A DNA stretch of 64,000 bases from Agromyces sp. Soil535 (GCF_001428255.1 NZ_LMRW01000012.1:512470-576469); one strand, 5' to 3'. Shown: positions 19,852-29,954, counted from the first letter of the stretch. The notes: generated from the sequence alone by a model not told the origin. Translations and numbers: made by a program.

Positions 19852-20733
19852 ATGTCCTTCGATCTGCGATTCACCAAGGGGCAGGGCACCGGCAACGACT
19901 TCGTGCTCTTCAGCGACCCCGAAGGCGACACCGAGCTCACGCCCACGCAGATCGCGGCCGTCTGCGACCGCCGGTTCGGGGTCGGCGCCGACGGCGTCAT
20001 CCGGGCCGTGCGCGCCCGCAACCTCGACGACGGTGCCGCCGCCCTCGCCGAGGATCCCGCCGCGGTGTGGTTCATGGACTACTGGAACGCCGACGGCACG
20101 GTCTCCGAGATGTGCGGCAACGGCATCCGCGTCTTCACGAGCTACCTCCTCGACCAGGGGCTCGCCGAGCTCCCGGCCGGCGGATCGATCGCCATCGGCA
20201 CGCGCGCGGGCGTCCGAACGGTGAGCCGCACCGCCGGCGGCTTCCAGGCCGACCTCGGCACCTGGCGTCTCGCAGGCGGCGAGCCGCTCGTGCGCGCGAA
20301 GGACCTTCCCGTGGCGCGGCCCGGCCTCGGCATCGACGTCGGCAATCCGCACGTCGTGGTCGCGCTCGCCGACGATGCGGAGCTCGACGGCCTCGACCTC
20401 GCCTACCAGCCCATGCTCGACCCCGTGCCCGAGGCGGGCGCGAACATCGAGTTCGTCGTTCCGGCGGAGCCCCTCGTCGAGGACGGCGTCGGCCGCATCC
20501 GCATGCGCGTGCACGAGCGCGGCTCGGGCGAGACGCTCTCGTGTGGCACCGGCGCCGTCGCGTCGGCGCTCGCGGTGCGGTATTGGGCCGGCGAGGGTGC
20601 GCCGAACGACTGGCGGGTGCAGGTGCCGGGTGGCGTGCTCGGCGTGCGCATGTTCCAGGCCGACGACGGCGAACACGTCGCGCTCTCGGGGCCGGCCGAA
20701 CTCGTGTTCGACGGGGTGCTGAGCCTCGCCTGA
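19852..20733 (+). CDS. dapF: Diaminopimelate epimerase
   Basis: Interconverts LL- and meso-diaminopimelate for lysine and peptidoglycan. The 293-residue protein has the two half-sites with catalytic cysteines: [10 protein letters not shown] and [10 protein letters not shown]. The N-terminus [14 protein letters not shown] and the FMDYWNADG block are typical. It follows miaA by 4 bases, the usual actinobacterial order, but carries its own leaderless-type -10. It converges on the methyltransferase gene. Confidence 0.95.
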   Translation: MSFDLRFTKGQGTGNDFVLFSDPEGDTELTPTQIAAVCDRRFGVGADGVIRAVRARNLDDGAAALAEDPAAVWFMDYWNADGTVSEMCGNGIRVFTSYLLDQGLAELPAGGSIAIGTRAGVRTVSRTAGGFQADLGTWRLAGGEPLVRAKDLPVARPGLGIDVGNPHVVVALADDAELDGLDLAYQPMLDPVPEAGANIEFVVPAEPLVEDGVGRIRMRVHERGSGETLSCGTGAVASALAVRYWAGEGAPNDWRVQVPGGVLGVRMFQADDGEHVALSGPAELVFDGVLSLA

Positions 20734-20743
20734 GGAGTCGGCC

Positions 20744-21361
20744 TCAATCCGCGTAGGACGTCGCCCGGCGTGCCGCGAGCACCCGGAATCCCTTCGAGTT
20801 CGCGGCCCGCTCGACGTCGAGGCCGAGGTCCGATGTCATCCATCGTTGCAACGATTCCGCGCCGAGGTGCTTCGCGACCACGAGCCATGCGACGGCGTCG
20901 TCGTCGAGGCGGGGCAGCCACCGCTCGAGCATCGCATGCAGCTCCTGCTTGCCGACGCGGATCGGCGGGTTCGACCAGATCGTGGCGAATCGCACGCGTT
21001 CGGGAACATCGTCGGGCAGCACGGCGTTCACATTGGTGACGCCGAGGCGAGCGCTGTTGCGTCGCACGAGGTCGAGGGCGCGCTCGTTGACGTCGACGGC
21101 CCAGACCGTGGCATCCGGCGACCGCAGCGCGAGGCTCAACGCGATGGGGCCCCATCCGGCGCCGAGGTCGAGCAGGTCGCCTGTCGCGGGTGGCTCGGGC
21201 ACGACATCCAGCAGCACTCGGCTGCCCTGGTCGAGGTGTTCGGGGCTGAACACGCCCGCCGCCGTGATGAGATCGAGCTCGCGCCCGGCGAGGCGCACGC
21301 GGATGGTGCGGGTGCTGGAATCGCTCCGAGGTGAACGGGAGAAGTAGTGGTCGGAGCCCAT
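20744..21361 (-). CDS. RsmC-like class I SAM methyltransferase
   Basis: A 205-residue single-domain methyltransferase. Motif I is LLDLGAGWGPIALSLAL, motif II AVDVNERALDLVRRN, and the catalytic motif IV SNPPIRVGK is of the N-P-P-[FY/I] type used on exocyclic amino groups. MGSDHYFS and the short length match the small RsmC/MTS family (16S rRNA guanine-N2 methyltransferases), but the target is not proven. The gene is divergent from hflX with a 42-base gap. Confidence 0.85.
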   Translation of the reverse strand: MGSDHYFSRSPRSDSSTRTIRVRLAGRELDLITAAGVFSPEHLDQGSRVLLDVVPEPPATGDLLDLGAGWGPIALSLALRSPDATVWAVDVNERALDLVRRNSARLGVTNVNAVLPDDVPERVRFATIWSNPPIRVGKQELHAMLERWLPRLDDDAVAWLVVAKHLGAESLQRWMTSDLGLDVERAANSKGFRVLAARRATSYAD

Positions 21362-21390
21362 GCAGGCAAGCTATCGCACGGGAACGGAAG

Positions 21391-21396
21391 TAAGGT
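21391..21396 (+). promoter_or_regulatory. Putative -10 of hflX (leaderless)
   Basis: TAAGGT lies 7 bases before the hflX ATG at 21404, in the short gap to the divergent methyltransferase gene. Confidence 0.45.
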
Positions 21397-21403
21397 TGAC
21401 ACG

Positions 21404-22933
21404 ATGAACGAAGCCGAACAGCGCACCGCGGACGACGCCGTCGAGCGCGTGCTGCGCAGCGCGGAGAGCCGGGCGGGCGTGGCTCGCTTCGGCGCAGGCG
21501 ACGCCTCGGCGATCCAGAGGGAATGGTCGGATGCCGCAGGCGGCGACTCGACCGACGGCGAGCAATACGACCGCGAGGAGCGTGCGGCGCTCCGACGCGT
21601 GAGCGGACTCTCCACCGAGCTCGAGGACGTCACCGAGGTCGAGTACCGGCAGCTGCGTCTCGAGAACGTGGTGCTCATCGGCGTGTATTCGCAGGGCGCG
21701 CAGGACGACGCCGAGAACTCGTTGCGCGAACTCGCGGCGCTCGCCGAGACCGCGGGAGCGCGCGTGCTCGACGGGCTCCTCCAGCGCCGGCCGAACCCCG
21801 ACCCCAGCACCTACCTCGGCAGCGGCAAGGCCGAGGAGCTGCGGCACATCGTGGCCGCCCTCGGCGCCGACACCGTGATCGCCGACACCGAGCTCGCGCC
21901 GAGCCAGCGGCGTGCGCTCGAGGACGTCGTGAAGGTGAAGGTCATCGACCGCACGGCCGTGATCCTCGACATCTTCAGCCAGCACGCCAAGAGCCGCGAG
22001 GGCAAGGCGCAGGTCGAGCTCGCCCAGCTCGAATACCTGCTGCCGCGCCTGCGCGGTTGGGGCGAGTCGATGTCCCGCCAGGCCGGTGGCCAGGTGGGCG
22101 GGACTGGCGCTGGAATGGGCTCGCGCGGACCAGGTGAGACGAAGATCGAGCTCGACCGACGCCGCATCCACTCGCGCATGGCCAGGCTCCGCAAGCAGAT
22201 CGCCGGCATGAAGCCCGCCCGCGAGGCGAAGCGGGCCAACCGTCGCCGTCACGCGGTGCCATCCGTCGCGATCGCCGGGTACACGAACGCGGGCAAGTCG
22301 AGCCTCCTGAATCGCATCACCGGTGCCGGCGTACTCGTGGAGAATGCCCTGTTCGCGACCCTCGACGCCACGGTGCGCCGCAACACCACGGCCGACGGCC
22401 GCGTGTACACGATCGCCGACACGGTCGGGTTCGTGCGCAACCTGCCGCACCAACTCGTCGAGGCATTCCGCTCGACGCTCGAAGAGGTCGGCGGCGCCGA
22501 CCTGATCGTGCACGTCGTCGACGCCGCACACCCCGATCCCGCCGGCCAGATCGCCACCGTGCGCGACGTCATCGGCGAGGTGGGCGCCCGCGACATCCCC
22601 GAGCTCGTGGTGTTCAACAAGTCCGACCTGGTGTCACCCGAGGAGCGGCTCGTGCTTCGCGGCCTCGAGCCCAATGCCGTGTTCGCGTCGGCGCGCACGG
22701 GGGAGGGCGTGCCCGAGGTGCTCGCGGCGATCGGCCGGATGCTGCCCGACCCCGCCGTCGAGGTCGACCTGCTCGTGCCGTACGACCGTGGCGATGTCGT
22801 TTCGACGCTGCACGAGACCGGCCGGGTGCTCTCAGTCCGGTACGTCGAGGAAGGCACGCGCATCCGGGCGCTCGCCTCGCCCGAGCAGGCAGCGCAGCTC
22901 GCAGAGTTCGCCGCGGCATCCGTTCCCGCGTGA
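21404..22933 (+). CDS. hflX: Ribosome-associated GTPase HflX
   Basis: GTPase that splits stalled ribosomes. The 509-residue protein has the HflX N-terminal domain (LQRRPNPDPSTYLGSGKAEE), the Gly-rich hinge (GGQVGGTGAGMGSRGPGETK), a coiled-coil (about 240-270), and the G domain with GYTNAGKSSLLNRI, DTVGFVRNLP and NKSD. An acidic N-terminal extension of about 80 residues precedes the conserved part. The ATG 21404 gives the expected start; the frame upstream is not conserved. Confidence 0.95.
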   Translation: MNEAEQRTADDAVERVLRSAESRAGVARFGAGDASAIQREWSDAAGGDSTDGEQYDREERAALRRVSGLSTELEDVTEVEYRQLRLENVVLIGVYSQGAQDDAENSLRELAALAETAGARVLDGLLQRRPNPDPSTYLGSGKAEELRHIVAALGADTVIADTELAPSQRRALEDVVKVKVIDRTAVILDIFSQHAKSREGKAQVELAQLEYLLPRLRGWGESMSRQAGGQVGGTGAGMGSRGPGETKIELDRRRIHSRMARLRKQIAGMKPAREAKRANRRRHAVPSVAIAGYTNAGKSSLLNRITGAGVLVENALFATLDATVRRNTTADGRVYTIADTVGFVRNLPHQLVEAFRSTLEEVGGADLIVHVVDAAHPDPAGQIATVRDVIGEVGARDIPELVVFNKSDLVSPEERLVLRGLEPNAVFASARTGEGVPEVLAAIGRMLPDPAVEVDLLVPYDRGDVVSTLHETGRVLSVRYVEEGTRIRALASPEQAAQLAEFAAASVPA

Positions 22934-23228
22934 CGAGTGCCGCGGCATCCGTTGCCGTCTGACGGTGCCGCGGCATCGGCGCGCTCGTGGCCGGTGCAGG
23001 GGGCGTGCCGAACGTCCCATCCAGGTCGTCACGCCGCGTCATAGTGACCACATCGGCGGGGTGAGGGCGTATCGTCGCTGGTGATCGTCGGTGCACGGCC
23101 GGATGCCGGGCACCTGGAGCGACCGCCGAGCCCGGCACCCGCCCGCGACACCCACCCGCCGATCCGGCCGGGGGAACGCGGCCTGCCGTGCTTCCACAGA
23201 CCGGCATCGATCGCCACGCAGGAGCACC
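22934..23228. other. Leader region of metF-metE
   Basis: 295 bases without a gene. A -10-like TATCGT lies at 23070-23075. The inferred leader has the 8-bp stem TGCCGGGC (23104-23111) with GCCCGGCA (23130-23137). A loose inverted repeat GTCAC/GTGAC spans 23028-23048. I looked for and did not find cobalamin or SAM riboswitch core elements. Confidence 0.4.
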
Positions 23229-24221
23229 ATGGCAGAGACCGGACAGGACGCCGGGGGCGCCGACTGTCGGCCCCGCCCGCCGGTGTCGTTCGAGTTGTTC
23301 CCGCCCAGGACGGATGCCGCGGCGCTCGCCCTCGGGCGAACGATCGACCGCCTGGCCGAGGCTCGTCCGGCCTTCATCTCGGTGACCTTCGGCGCCGGCG
23401 GCTCCTCGCGCGATCGGTCGCTCACGGTGCTCCGCTACATGCTCGAGCACACCGACGTCGAGCCGATGGCGCACCTCACGTGCGTGGGCTCGTCGCACGC
23501 CGAGGCGAACCGGCTCGTGCGGGAGTTCCTCGACGCGGGCATCACCAGCTTCCTCGCCCTCCGCGGCGACCCGCCTGCGGGCGCCGACCCCGACGCGGGC
23601 ATCGGCGACCTCGACAGTGCGGCCGAGCTGGTGCAGCTCATCCACCGGGTGCAGGAGGAGCGGGAGCCGTTCGCGCAGGTGGGCATCCCCGGCCTGCCCG
23701 GGGTCACCCAGATCCGCGATCGGCCGCGCCCCGAGCGGGTCGCCGTGGCGGCGTTCCCCACGGGACACCCGCGCTCCAGGGGTCCAGCGCAGGACGTGGA
23801 CACCCTCCTCGCCAAGGAGATCGCCGGCGCGAACCTCGCGATCACGCAGCTGTTCTGGCACGCCGACGACTACTTCGGCTTCGTGGAGCGCGCCCGCGCG
23901 GGCGGCGTGACCATCCCGATCCTGCCCGGCATCATGCCCGTGACGACGCCGGCGCGGCTCGCACGTGTCACCGAGCTCACCGGGGTCGAGCCGCCGGCCG
24001 AGCTCGCCATCGACCTCGAGATCGAGCCCGACCCCGAGGCGCAGACCGAGCTCGGCATCGTCTACGCCGCCCGCCTCGCCGCCGACGTGCTCGACGGCGG
24101 AGCACCCGGCCTCCACCTGTACACCTTCAACCGCCATGAAACCGTGCTCGACGTGCTCGACCGGCTCGGGATCGGCGCCAACGACCGACTCGTCAACGAG
24201 AGGAACACCACAGAACGATGA
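23229..24221 (+). CDS. metF: Methylenetetrahydrofolate reductase
   Basis: Reduces 5,10-methylene-THF to 5-methyl-THF, the methyl donor for MetE. The 330-residue TIM-barrel protein shows [14 protein letters not shown] with the catalytic Glu, [43 protein letters not shown] and [19 protein letters not shown]. The start is ATG 23229 with CAGGAGC just upstream; the frame is open further 5' but without family similarity. The stop overlaps metE (ATGA at 24218-24221), so the two act and are translated together. Confidence 0.94.
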   Translation: MAETGQDAGGADCRPRPPVSFELFPPRTDAAALALGRTIDRLAEARPAFISVTFGAGGSSRDRSLTVLRYMLEHTDVEPMAHLTCVGSSHAEANRLVREFLDAGITSFLALRGDPPAGADPDAGIGDLDSAAELVQLIHRVQEEREPFAQVGIPGLPGVTQIRDRPRPERVAVAAFPTGHPRSRGPAQDVDTLLAKEIAGANLAITQLFWHADDYFGFVERARAGGVTIPILPGIMPVTTPARLARVTELTGVEPPAELAIDLEIEPDPEAQTELGIVYAARLAADVLDGGAPGLHLYTFNRHETVLDVLDRLGIGANDRLVNERNTTER

Positions 24222-26563
24222 CCGCACACGCCTTCCCCACCGGGACGATCCTCGGGTATCCGCGCATCGGACGCCGCCGCGAGCTGAAGCGCGCCGTCGA
24301 GGCCTTCTGGGCCGGCACGATCGACGCCGACGAGCTCGAGGCGCGCGCCGCCGAGCTCCGCGCAGCGACGCGCGAACGACTCGCGTCGCTCGGCCTCGGC
24401 CGCGACGACTCGTCCATCCCCGAGTCGTTCTCCTACTACGACCAGGTGCTCGACGCCGCGATCGCGATCGGCGCCGTGCCCGAGCGGTTCCGCCGTCTGC
24501 AGGACGAAGCGGGTCGCGTCGACCTCCGCGGGTACTTCACCATCGCCCGCGGCGAGGGCGATGACGCGCCGCTCGAGATGACGAAGTGGTTCGACTCGAA
24601 CTACCACTACCTCGTGCCCGAGATCGGCCCCGACACCGACTTCTCGCTGCACGCCGAGCGCATCCTCGCCGAGCTCGACGAGGCGAAGGCGGCCGGGTTC
24701 CTCACGCGTCCCGTGATCGTGGGTCCGGTGACGTTCCTGCTCCTGGCGAAGGCCGCCGATGGCGCGCCCGAGGGCTTCCGCCCAATCGATCGCCTCGACG
24801 ATCTCGTGCCGGTGTACGCCGAGCTCCTGTCCGAGCTCCAGGCGGCGGGCGCGGCCTGGGTCCAGCTCGACGAGCCGGCGCTCGTGAGCGAGAGCATCGA
24901 CGAGCCGCGCGATCGCGTCATCGACGCGATCGGCGTCGCCTACGACGCGCTCGGCTCCGCCGAGCGGCGTCCGGCGATCTTCGTCGCCGCACCGTACGGT
25001 GCACTGGGCGACGCGCTCCCGGCGCTCGCCGCCGCCCCCGTGGAGGCGATCGGCCTCGACCTCGTGCGCGGCACGGTGCCCGAGCAGCTCGACCCGGCGA
25101 CCGAGGAGTCGCTCGCGTCGAAGACGCTCGTGGCGGGCGTGATCGACGGCCACAACATCTGGCGCGGCGACCTCGTCCACGCCTTCGAGCGCGCGGACGC
25201 CCTCCGCTCGCTGTCCGGCGACGTGGCCGTGGCGACGTCGACCTCGCTCCTGCACGTCCCGCACGACGTCGACGACGAGACCGAGCTCGACGCCCGCCTG
25301 GTGAGCTGGCTCGCGTTCGCCGACCAGAAGGTCGGGCAGGTCGCGACCCTCGCCCGCGGCCTCGCCGAGGGACGCGACGCGATCCAGGGCGAGCTCGACG
25401 CGGCATCCGCTGCGCTCGCCGACCGTGCCGGAGCGCCCGGCGTTCGCGTGCCGGCGGTCCGCGACCGGCTCTCCGCCCTTGCGGATCGCGACTTCTCGCG
25501 CGCGGACTACGAGTCCCGTGTCGCGGCGCAGGAGTCGCTCGACCTGCCCGAGCTCCCGACCACCACGATCGGCTCCTTCCCCCAGACGGCGGACATCCGC
25601 CGCGCGCGCGCCCGGCTCGTGAAGGGGGAGCTCACGGATGCCGAGTACCGCGCGCTGATGCGCGAGGAGATCGCACGCGTCATCCGCCTGCAAGAGGAGC
25701 TCGGGCTCGATGTGCTGGTGCACGGCGAGCCCGAGCGCAACGACATGGTGCAGTACTTCGCCGAGCTGCTCGACGGGTTCGCGGTGACGCAGCACGGCTG
25801 GGTGCAGTCGTACGGCTCGCGATGCACGCGGCCGTCGATCCTGTGGGGCGACGTCTCGCGCCCCGCGCCCATGACGGTGGAGTGGTCGACGTACGCGCAG
25901 TCGCTGACCGAGAAGCCGGTGAAGGGCATGCTCACGGGTCCGGTCACGATCCTCGCGTGGTCGTTCGTGCGCGACGACCAGCCCCTCGGCGACACGGCTC
26001 GCCAGGTGGCGCTCGCCCTGCGCGACGAGATCGGCGACCTCGAGTCGAGCGGCATCCGGGTCATCCAGGTCGACGAGCCGGCACTGCGTGAGCTGCTGCC
26101 GCTGAAGCTCGCCGACCAGCCTGCCTACCTCGACTGGTCGGTCGGCTCGTTCCGCCTCGCGACGGGCGGAGCGGCCGCGGCGACCCAGGTGCACACGCAC
26201 CTCTGCTATTCGGAGTTCGGCGTGGTGATCGACGCGATCCGCAACCTCGATGCGGATGTCACGTCGATCGAGGCCGCCCGCAGCCGTATGGAGGTGGTGG
26301 ACGACATCTCCACGAGCGGCTTCGACCATGGCATCGGCCCGGGCGTCTACGACATCCACTCGCCGCGCGTGCCGAGTGCTGCCGAAGTTCAGGCGCTCCT
26401 GGAGCGTGCGGTCGCGGAGATCCCCGCCACGAAGCTGTGGGTGAACCCCGACTGCGGCCTGAAGACCCGAGGGTACGAGGAGACGGTCGCGTCCCTGGAG
26501 CACATCATCGAGGCGACCCGCGCGGTGCGCGCCGAGCTCGCCGAGCCGGTGCTCGCCGAGTAG
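24218..26563 (+). CDS. metE: Cobalamin-independent methionine synthase
   Basis: Transfers the methyl group of 5-methyl-THF-polyglutamate to homocysteine. The 781-residue protein has two homologous barrels; the C-terminal one binds zinc through HTHLC (about residues 659-661) and a Cys in [15 protein letters not shown] (about 745). Other family blocks are [19 protein letters not shown] at the N-terminus, [12 protein letters not shown], and TTIGSFPQT starting the catalytic half. It is coupled to metF by a four-base overlap. Confidence 0.96.
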   Translation: MTAHAFPTGTILGYPRIGRRRELKRAVEAFWAGTIDADELEARAAELRAATRERLASLGLGRDDSSIPESFSYYDQVLDAAIAIGAVPERFRRLQDEAGRVDLRGYFTIARGEGDDAPLEMTKWFDSNYHYLVPEIGPDTDFSLHAERILAELDEAKAAGFLTRPVIVGPVTFLLLAKAADGAPEGFRPIDRLDDLVPVYAELLSELQAAGAAWVQLDEPALVSESIDEPRDRVIDAIGVAYDALGSAERRPAIFVAAPYGALGDALPALAAAPVEAIGLDLVRGTVPEQLDPATEESLASKTLVAGVIDGHNIWRGDLVHAFERADALRSLSGDVAVATSTSLLHVPHDVDDETELDARLVSWLAFADQKVGQVATLARGLAEGRDAIQGELDAASAALADRAGAPGVRVPAVRDRLSALADRDFSRADYESRVAAQESLDLPELPTTTIGSFPQTADIRRARARLVKGELTDAEYRALMREEIARVIRLQEELGLDVLVHGEPERNDMVQYFAELLDGFAVTQHGWVQSYGSRCTRPSILWGDVSRPAPMTVEWSTYAQSLTEKPVKGMLTGPVTILAWSFVRDDQPLGDTARQVALALRDEIGDLESSGIRVIQVDEPALRELLPLKLADQPAYLDWSVGSFRLATGGAAAATQVHTHLCYSEFGVVIDAIRNLDADVTSIEAARSRMEVVDDISTSGFDHGIGPGVYDIHSPRVPSAAEVQALLERAVAEIPATKLWVNPDCGLKTRGYEETVASLEHIIEATRAVRAELAEPVLAE

Positions 26564-26683
26564 TCCGAGTTCGAACGATCCGGCCGGATGTCGCGTGCCC
26601 CGCGGCATCCGGCCGTCATCGTGTCCTCCGTCGCACTCGGCGGACGCCCACGGCACATGGGGCGGCCGCACAGGTGGGTCGCG

Positions 26684-26689
26684 TACGGT
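26684..26689 (+). promoter_or_regulatory. Putative -10 of the hydrolase gene (leaderless)
   Basis: TACGGT lies 6 bases before the ATG at 26696. Confidence 0.35.
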
Positions 26690-26695
26690 CGGGGG

Positions 26696-27457
26696 ATGCG
26701 ACTCGCGGTTCAGGAATCCGGCACTGGCACGAAGACCGCCGTCCTCATCCACGGCATCATGTCGGATTCACGCGCCTGGCACCGCGTCACGGCGGAACTC
26801 GAGCAGCACGACTTCCGGGTGCTGGCGGTCGACCTCGCCGGGCACGGGCGAAGCCCCCGCGCGCGCAGCTACTCGCCGACGGCCTGGGCGAACGACGTGG
26901 TGGAGACCCTCGAGCCGCTGCTCGACGGTCCGCCCGACGTCGTGATGGGCCATTCGCTCGGGGGACTGGTGGCGAGCCTCATCGCGGACCGGATGGCGCC
27001 GCGTGCCGCCATCTACATCGACCCGGCCTTCTCCTTCCCGGCCGGGATCAAGGGCTGGGCCTTCAAGGCGTTCTTCGCGATCGCGCCGCGACCCAGGCGG
27101 TCGGCGCTCGTTCGGATGAACCCGAAGTGGAGCGCCCTCGACGTGGACATCGAGCTCGCGACGCTCCGCGACTGGGACAAGCGCACCATCCTCGGCTTCC
27201 TCGACACGAAGCCGCTGGTGCCGCCGATGCGGCTCGTCGCGCCGAGCCTCGTGGTGCTCGCCGAGAAGAGCCTCCTGATCACCGAGCGCGTGGCCGCGCA
27301 GATGCGCGGCCGGGGCATGACGGTGGAGACCGTCCAGGGCACCGGCCACACGGTCTTCCGCGACGACCACACCGGATTCATGGACACCGTCGTCGGGTGG
27401 CTCCGCGGCCTCGCCGCCACGCCCGCCGACCCGTCGAGTGCGCTCGCCGCCGCCTGA
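26696..27457 (+). CDS. Alpha/beta-fold hydrolase
   Basis: A 253-residue alpha/beta hydrolase with the oxyanion-hole strand AVLIHGIMSDSRAW, the nucleophile elbow VMGHSLGGLVASLI, and the catalytic His in VQGTGHTVFRDDH. No membrane helix or signal peptide is seen, so it is cytosolic. The substrate is unknown. The frame is open from 26588, but conserved sequence begins at ATG 26696 (MRLAVQESG). It converges on lexA with 15 bases between the stops. Confidence 0.88.
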   Translation: MRLAVQESGTGTKTAVLIHGIMSDSRAWHRVTAELEQHDFRVLAVDLAGHGRSPRARSYSPTAWANDVVETLEPLLDGPPDVVMGHSLGGLVASLIADRMAPRAAIYIDPAFSFPAGIKGWAFKAFFAIAPRPRRSALVRMNPKWSALDVDIELATLRDWDKRTILGFLDTKPLVPPMRLVAPSLVVLAEKSLLITERVAAQMRGRGMTVETVQGTGHTVFRDDHTGFMDTVVGWLRGLAATPADPSSALAAA

Positions 27458-27476
27458 GCGGACCAGCCGGGCTCAG
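27454..27476. terminator. Bidirectional hairpin between the hydrolase gene and lexA
   Basis: CTGAGC at 27454-27459 pairs with GCTCAG at 27471-27476. The two arms include the stop codons of both convergent genes. Confidence 0.5.
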
Positions 27477-28162
27477 ACGGCCCGCAGCACCGCCACGACC
27501 TTGCCGAGCACCTCGGCCTGGTCGCCGAGGATCGGCTCGAACGCGCTGTTGCGGGGGAGCAGCCACGTATGGCCGTCGCGCTGGCGGAAGACCTTCACGG
27601 TGGCCTCGCCGTCGAGCATGGCCGCGACGATCTCGCCGTTCTCGGCGGTGGGCTGGGAGCGCACCACGACCCAGTCGCCGTCGCAGATGGCCGCGTCGAT
27701 CATCGAATCGCCGACGACCTTGAGGATGAAGAGTTCGCCCTTGCCGACGAGCTGGCGCGGGAGCGGGAACACCTCGTCGATCTGCTGCTCGGCGGTGATC
27801 GGGATGCCTGCGGCGATGCGGCCGACGAGCGGCACCATGGCCGCGTCGCCCACGGGGATCGGGTCGCCGGCCGAGGACGCCCGGTCGCCGGTGTCGGGGA
27901 GCTCGATGAGCACCTCGAGGGCGCGCGGCCGGTTCGGGTCGCGACGCAGGTAGCCCGCGAGCTCGAGCTGGTTCAGCTGATGGGTCACGCTCGACAGCGA
28001 CGACAGCCCGACCGCGTCGCCGATCTCGCGCATGCTCGGCGGGTAGCCGCGGCTCGACACGGAGCGCTGGATGACCTCGAGGATGGCAACCTGTTTCGCG
28101 CTCAGGCTCCTGCGGCGGCGCCTCCTGCCGGACTCGCGCACGTCGTCGATGTCGGTGCTCAA
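27473..28162 (-). CDS. lexA: SOS repressor LexA
   Basis: Represses SOS genes and self-cleaves when RecA filaments form. From the TTG at 28162 the protein is 229 residues: winged helix at about 20-85 ([40 protein letters not shown]), cleavage site Ala118-Gly119 in GRIAAGIP, catalytic Ser153 in GDSMIDAAI and Lys190 in EATVKVF. GAGGGGCGGAG precedes the TTG. The frame continues to 28306, but that part is not LexA-like. The gene faces the LysM gene across 252 bases that contain an SOS box. Confidence 0.95.
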   Translation of the reverse strand: MSTDIDDVRESGRRRRRRSLSAKQVAILEVIQRSVSSRGYPPSMREIGDAVGLSSLSSVTHQLNQLELAGYLRRDPNRPRALEVLIELPDTGDRASSAGDPIPVGDAAMVPLVGRIAAGIPITAEQQIDEVFPLPRQLVGKGELFILKVVGDSMIDAAICDGDWVVVRSQPTAENGEIVAAMLDGEATVKVFRQRDGHTWLLPRNSAFEPILGDQAEVLGKVVAVLRAV

Positions 28163-28262
28163 CGTCTCCGCCCCTCGTTGCGGCCTCGCGACCGGATGTC
28201 GGTGGTATCTGATCGACTGTCGTCGGACATTCGAAACTGTATCCGGCTGGCGTCGGTGCGGC

Positions 28263-28274
28263 AAACATTCGTTC
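28263..28274. promoter_or_regulatory. SOS (LexA) box, lexA/LysM intergenic region
   Basis: AAAC-ATTC-GTTC matches GAACNNNNGTTC at 7 of 8 fixed positions and continues as GTTCGA. A weaker candidate, GAAC-ATTC-GAAG, lies at 28329-28340, closer to the LysM gene. Confidence 0.65.
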
Positions 28275-28414
28275 GAGTGTGTCGTGGAATTCATGGCGAG
28301 ATTCACGAGAACGCACGCTTGCAGGTTCGAACATTCGAAGATATATTCGGAACAGAGCTTCGCATCCGGCCCTCCCGGCCGAGGGCCGGATGCGACTCAT
28401 CCAGGAGGTGTGAG

Positions 28415-28798
28415 ATGAGCGCAGCGTTCCTATCGACCCGACTCGGCACTTCCGAGCGCGTGCGCGCACGCGAGACGCAGGTGCCGGCCACCCGGCTGCG
28501 ACTGACCCGACGCGGGCGTGTCGTGCTCACTGCGCTCGCCTCGCTCCCGCTCGTCGTGTGGGCGCTCGTCGCGGTCCTCGGCTCGGGCGGCGCGGCCGCC
28601 GATGCCGGCTCGGTGGCGCCGGCGAGGTCCTTCGAGTACGTCACGATCTGGCGGGGCGATTCGCTGTGGGCGATCGCCGAGTCGCTGGCTCCCGAGGGCG
28701 ACCCGCGCGTGCTCGTCGACGAGATCATCCGGCTCAACGGCCTCGACGACGCCGTCGTGGAGCCCGGTCAGCGGCTCGCGCTTCCGGTCGTTCCGTGA
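28415..28798 (+). CDS. Small LysM membrane protein divergent from lexA (candidate SOS division inhibitor)
   Basis: The 127-residue protein has a basic cytosolic N-terminus, one membrane helix (about 37-56, LTALASLPLVVWALVAVLGS), and a LysM peptidoglycan-binding domain at about 74-124 (YVTIWRGDSLWAIAESLAP, RLNGLDDAVVEPGQRLALP). The ATG 28415 follows AGGAGGTG. The position divergent from lexA is that of the SOS-induced division suppressors DivS (Corynebacterium) and Rv2719c/ChiZ (Mycobacterium) and resembles Bacillus YneA in layout. No catalytic hydrolase domain is present. The role is inferred from architecture and context. Confidence 0.8.
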   Translation: MSAAFLSTRLGTSERVRARETQVPATRLRLTRRGRVVLTALASLPLVVWALVAVLGSGGAAADAGSVAPARSFEYVTIWRGDSLWAIAESLAPEGDPRVLVDEIIRLNGLDDAVVEPGQRLALPVVP

Positions 28799-28832
28799 CA
28801 TCCGGCCGACCGGGTCGGCGCCTGCCCGTGGC

Positions 28833-28838
28833 TAGCAT
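28833..28838 (+). promoter_or_regulatory. Putative -10 of hisC (leaderless)
   Basis: TAGCAT lies 6 bases before the GTG at 28845. Confidence 0.5.
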
Positions 28839-28844
28839 GGACAG

Positions 28845-29951
28845 GTGACGAGCCTCGACGACCTGCCCATCCGCGACGACCTCCGTGGTCGCACGCCGTA
28901 CGGCGCCCCGCAGAGGTCCGTTCCGGTCGCCCTGAACGTCAATGAGAACACGCATCCCATCCCCGAAGACGTCGCGCACGACATCGTCGCCCGCGTGGCC
29001 GCGGCGATCCTCAGCCTGAACCGCTACCCCGACCGCGAGTTCACCGCACTCCGGCGCGCGCTGGCCGGCTACCTCGGGCACGGCCTCGACATCGACCGCA
29101 TCTGGGCCGCGAACGGCTCGAACGAGGTGCTCCAGCACATCCTCCAGGCGTTCGGCGGCCCGGGCCGTACGGCACTCGGCTTCTCGCCCACCTACTCCAT
29201 GTACGCGCTGCTCGCCTCGGGCACCGGCACCGCGTGGGTCACCGCGGGCCGTGGCGACGAGTTCGAGCTCACTCCCGAGATCGCGGTCGCCGCCGTGCGC
29301 GAGCACGACCCCGACGTCGTGCTGCTGTGCGCGCCGAACAACCCCACGGGCACGCCGGTCTCGCTCGAGACGATCACGGCGGTGGCGGATGCCGCACGAG
29401 GCATCGTCGTCGTCGACGAGGCGTACATCGAGTTCGCCGACCCCGGAACCCCGAGCGCCGTGACGCTGCTCGACGGGCGGCCGCGCCTCCTCGTGTCGCG
29501 CACGATGAGCAAGGCGTTCGCGTTCGCGGGCGCACGGGTCGGCTACCTCGCGGCGGATCCCGCGGTCATCGATGCCCTGCGCCTGGTGCGCCTCCCGTAC
29601 CACCTCTCGGCGCTCACGCAGGCGGCGGCGCTCGGCGCCCTCGCCCACGCCGGGGAGATGCTCGCGATGGTCGACGAGATCCGAGCGCAGCGCGAGCGCA
29701 TCTCGTCGGAGCTCGCCCGACTCGGCTTCCACCCCTATCGGAGCGGTGCGAACTTCGTGCTCTTCGGTGGCGTCGACGACCCGCACGGGGTGTTCGAGGC
29801 GCTGCTCGACCGCGGCATCCTGATCCGTGAGATCGGCCTGCCCGGATGCCTCAGGGTGACCGCAGGCACCGAGGCCGAGACGAGCGCGTTCCTGGAGGCC
29901 ATGGCGGTGTTCGCGCCGGCCGCCGCCGAGACGCCCGCGACCCCCGAATAG
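28845..29951 (+). CDS. hisC: Histidinol-phosphate aminotransferase
   Basis: PLP enzyme that converts imidazole-acetol phosphate to histidinol phosphate. The 368-residue fold-type I aminotransferase shows LNVNENTHPIPEDV, AANGSNEVLQHILQAFGGPG, LCAPNNPTGTPV, VVDEAYIEF and the PLP Lys in SRTMSKAFAFAGARVG. It starts with GTG after a leaderless-type -10. hisD, which often precedes it in actinobacteria, is not in this window. hisB follows after 9 bases. Confidence 0.95.
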   Translation: MTSLDDLPIRDDLRGRTPYGAPQRSVPVALNVNENTHPIPEDVAHDIVARVAAAILSLNRYPDREFTALRRALAGYLGHGLDIDRIWAANGSNEVLQHILQAFGGPGRTALGFSPTYSMYALLASGTGTAWVTAGRGDEFELTPEIAVAAVREHDPDVVLLCAPNNPTGTPVSLETITAVADAARGIVVVDEAYIEFADPGTPSAVTLLDGRPRLLVSRTMSKAFAFAGARVGYLAADPAVIDALRLVRLPYHLSALTQAAALGALAHAGEMLAMVDEIRAQRERISSELARLGFHPYRSGANFVLFGGVDDPHGVFEALLDRGILIREIGLPGCLRVTAGTEAETSAFLEAMAVFAPAAAETPATPE

Positions 29952-29954
29952 GAT
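29949..29954 (+). promoter_or_regulatory. Putative -10 of hisB (leaderless)
   Basis: TAGGAT begins at the hisC stop codon and lies 6 bases before the hisB ATG at 29961, which would allow an internal his promoter. Confidence 0.4.

Noticed and set aside
22934..23228. Cobalamin or SAM riboswitch before metF-metE
   Set aside because: No B12-box-like or SAM-core sequence could be matched by eye, so I recorded only the stem.
28163..28306. Extended N-terminus for LexA
   Set aside because: The 48 extra codons cover the promoter and SOS box and are not LexA-like.
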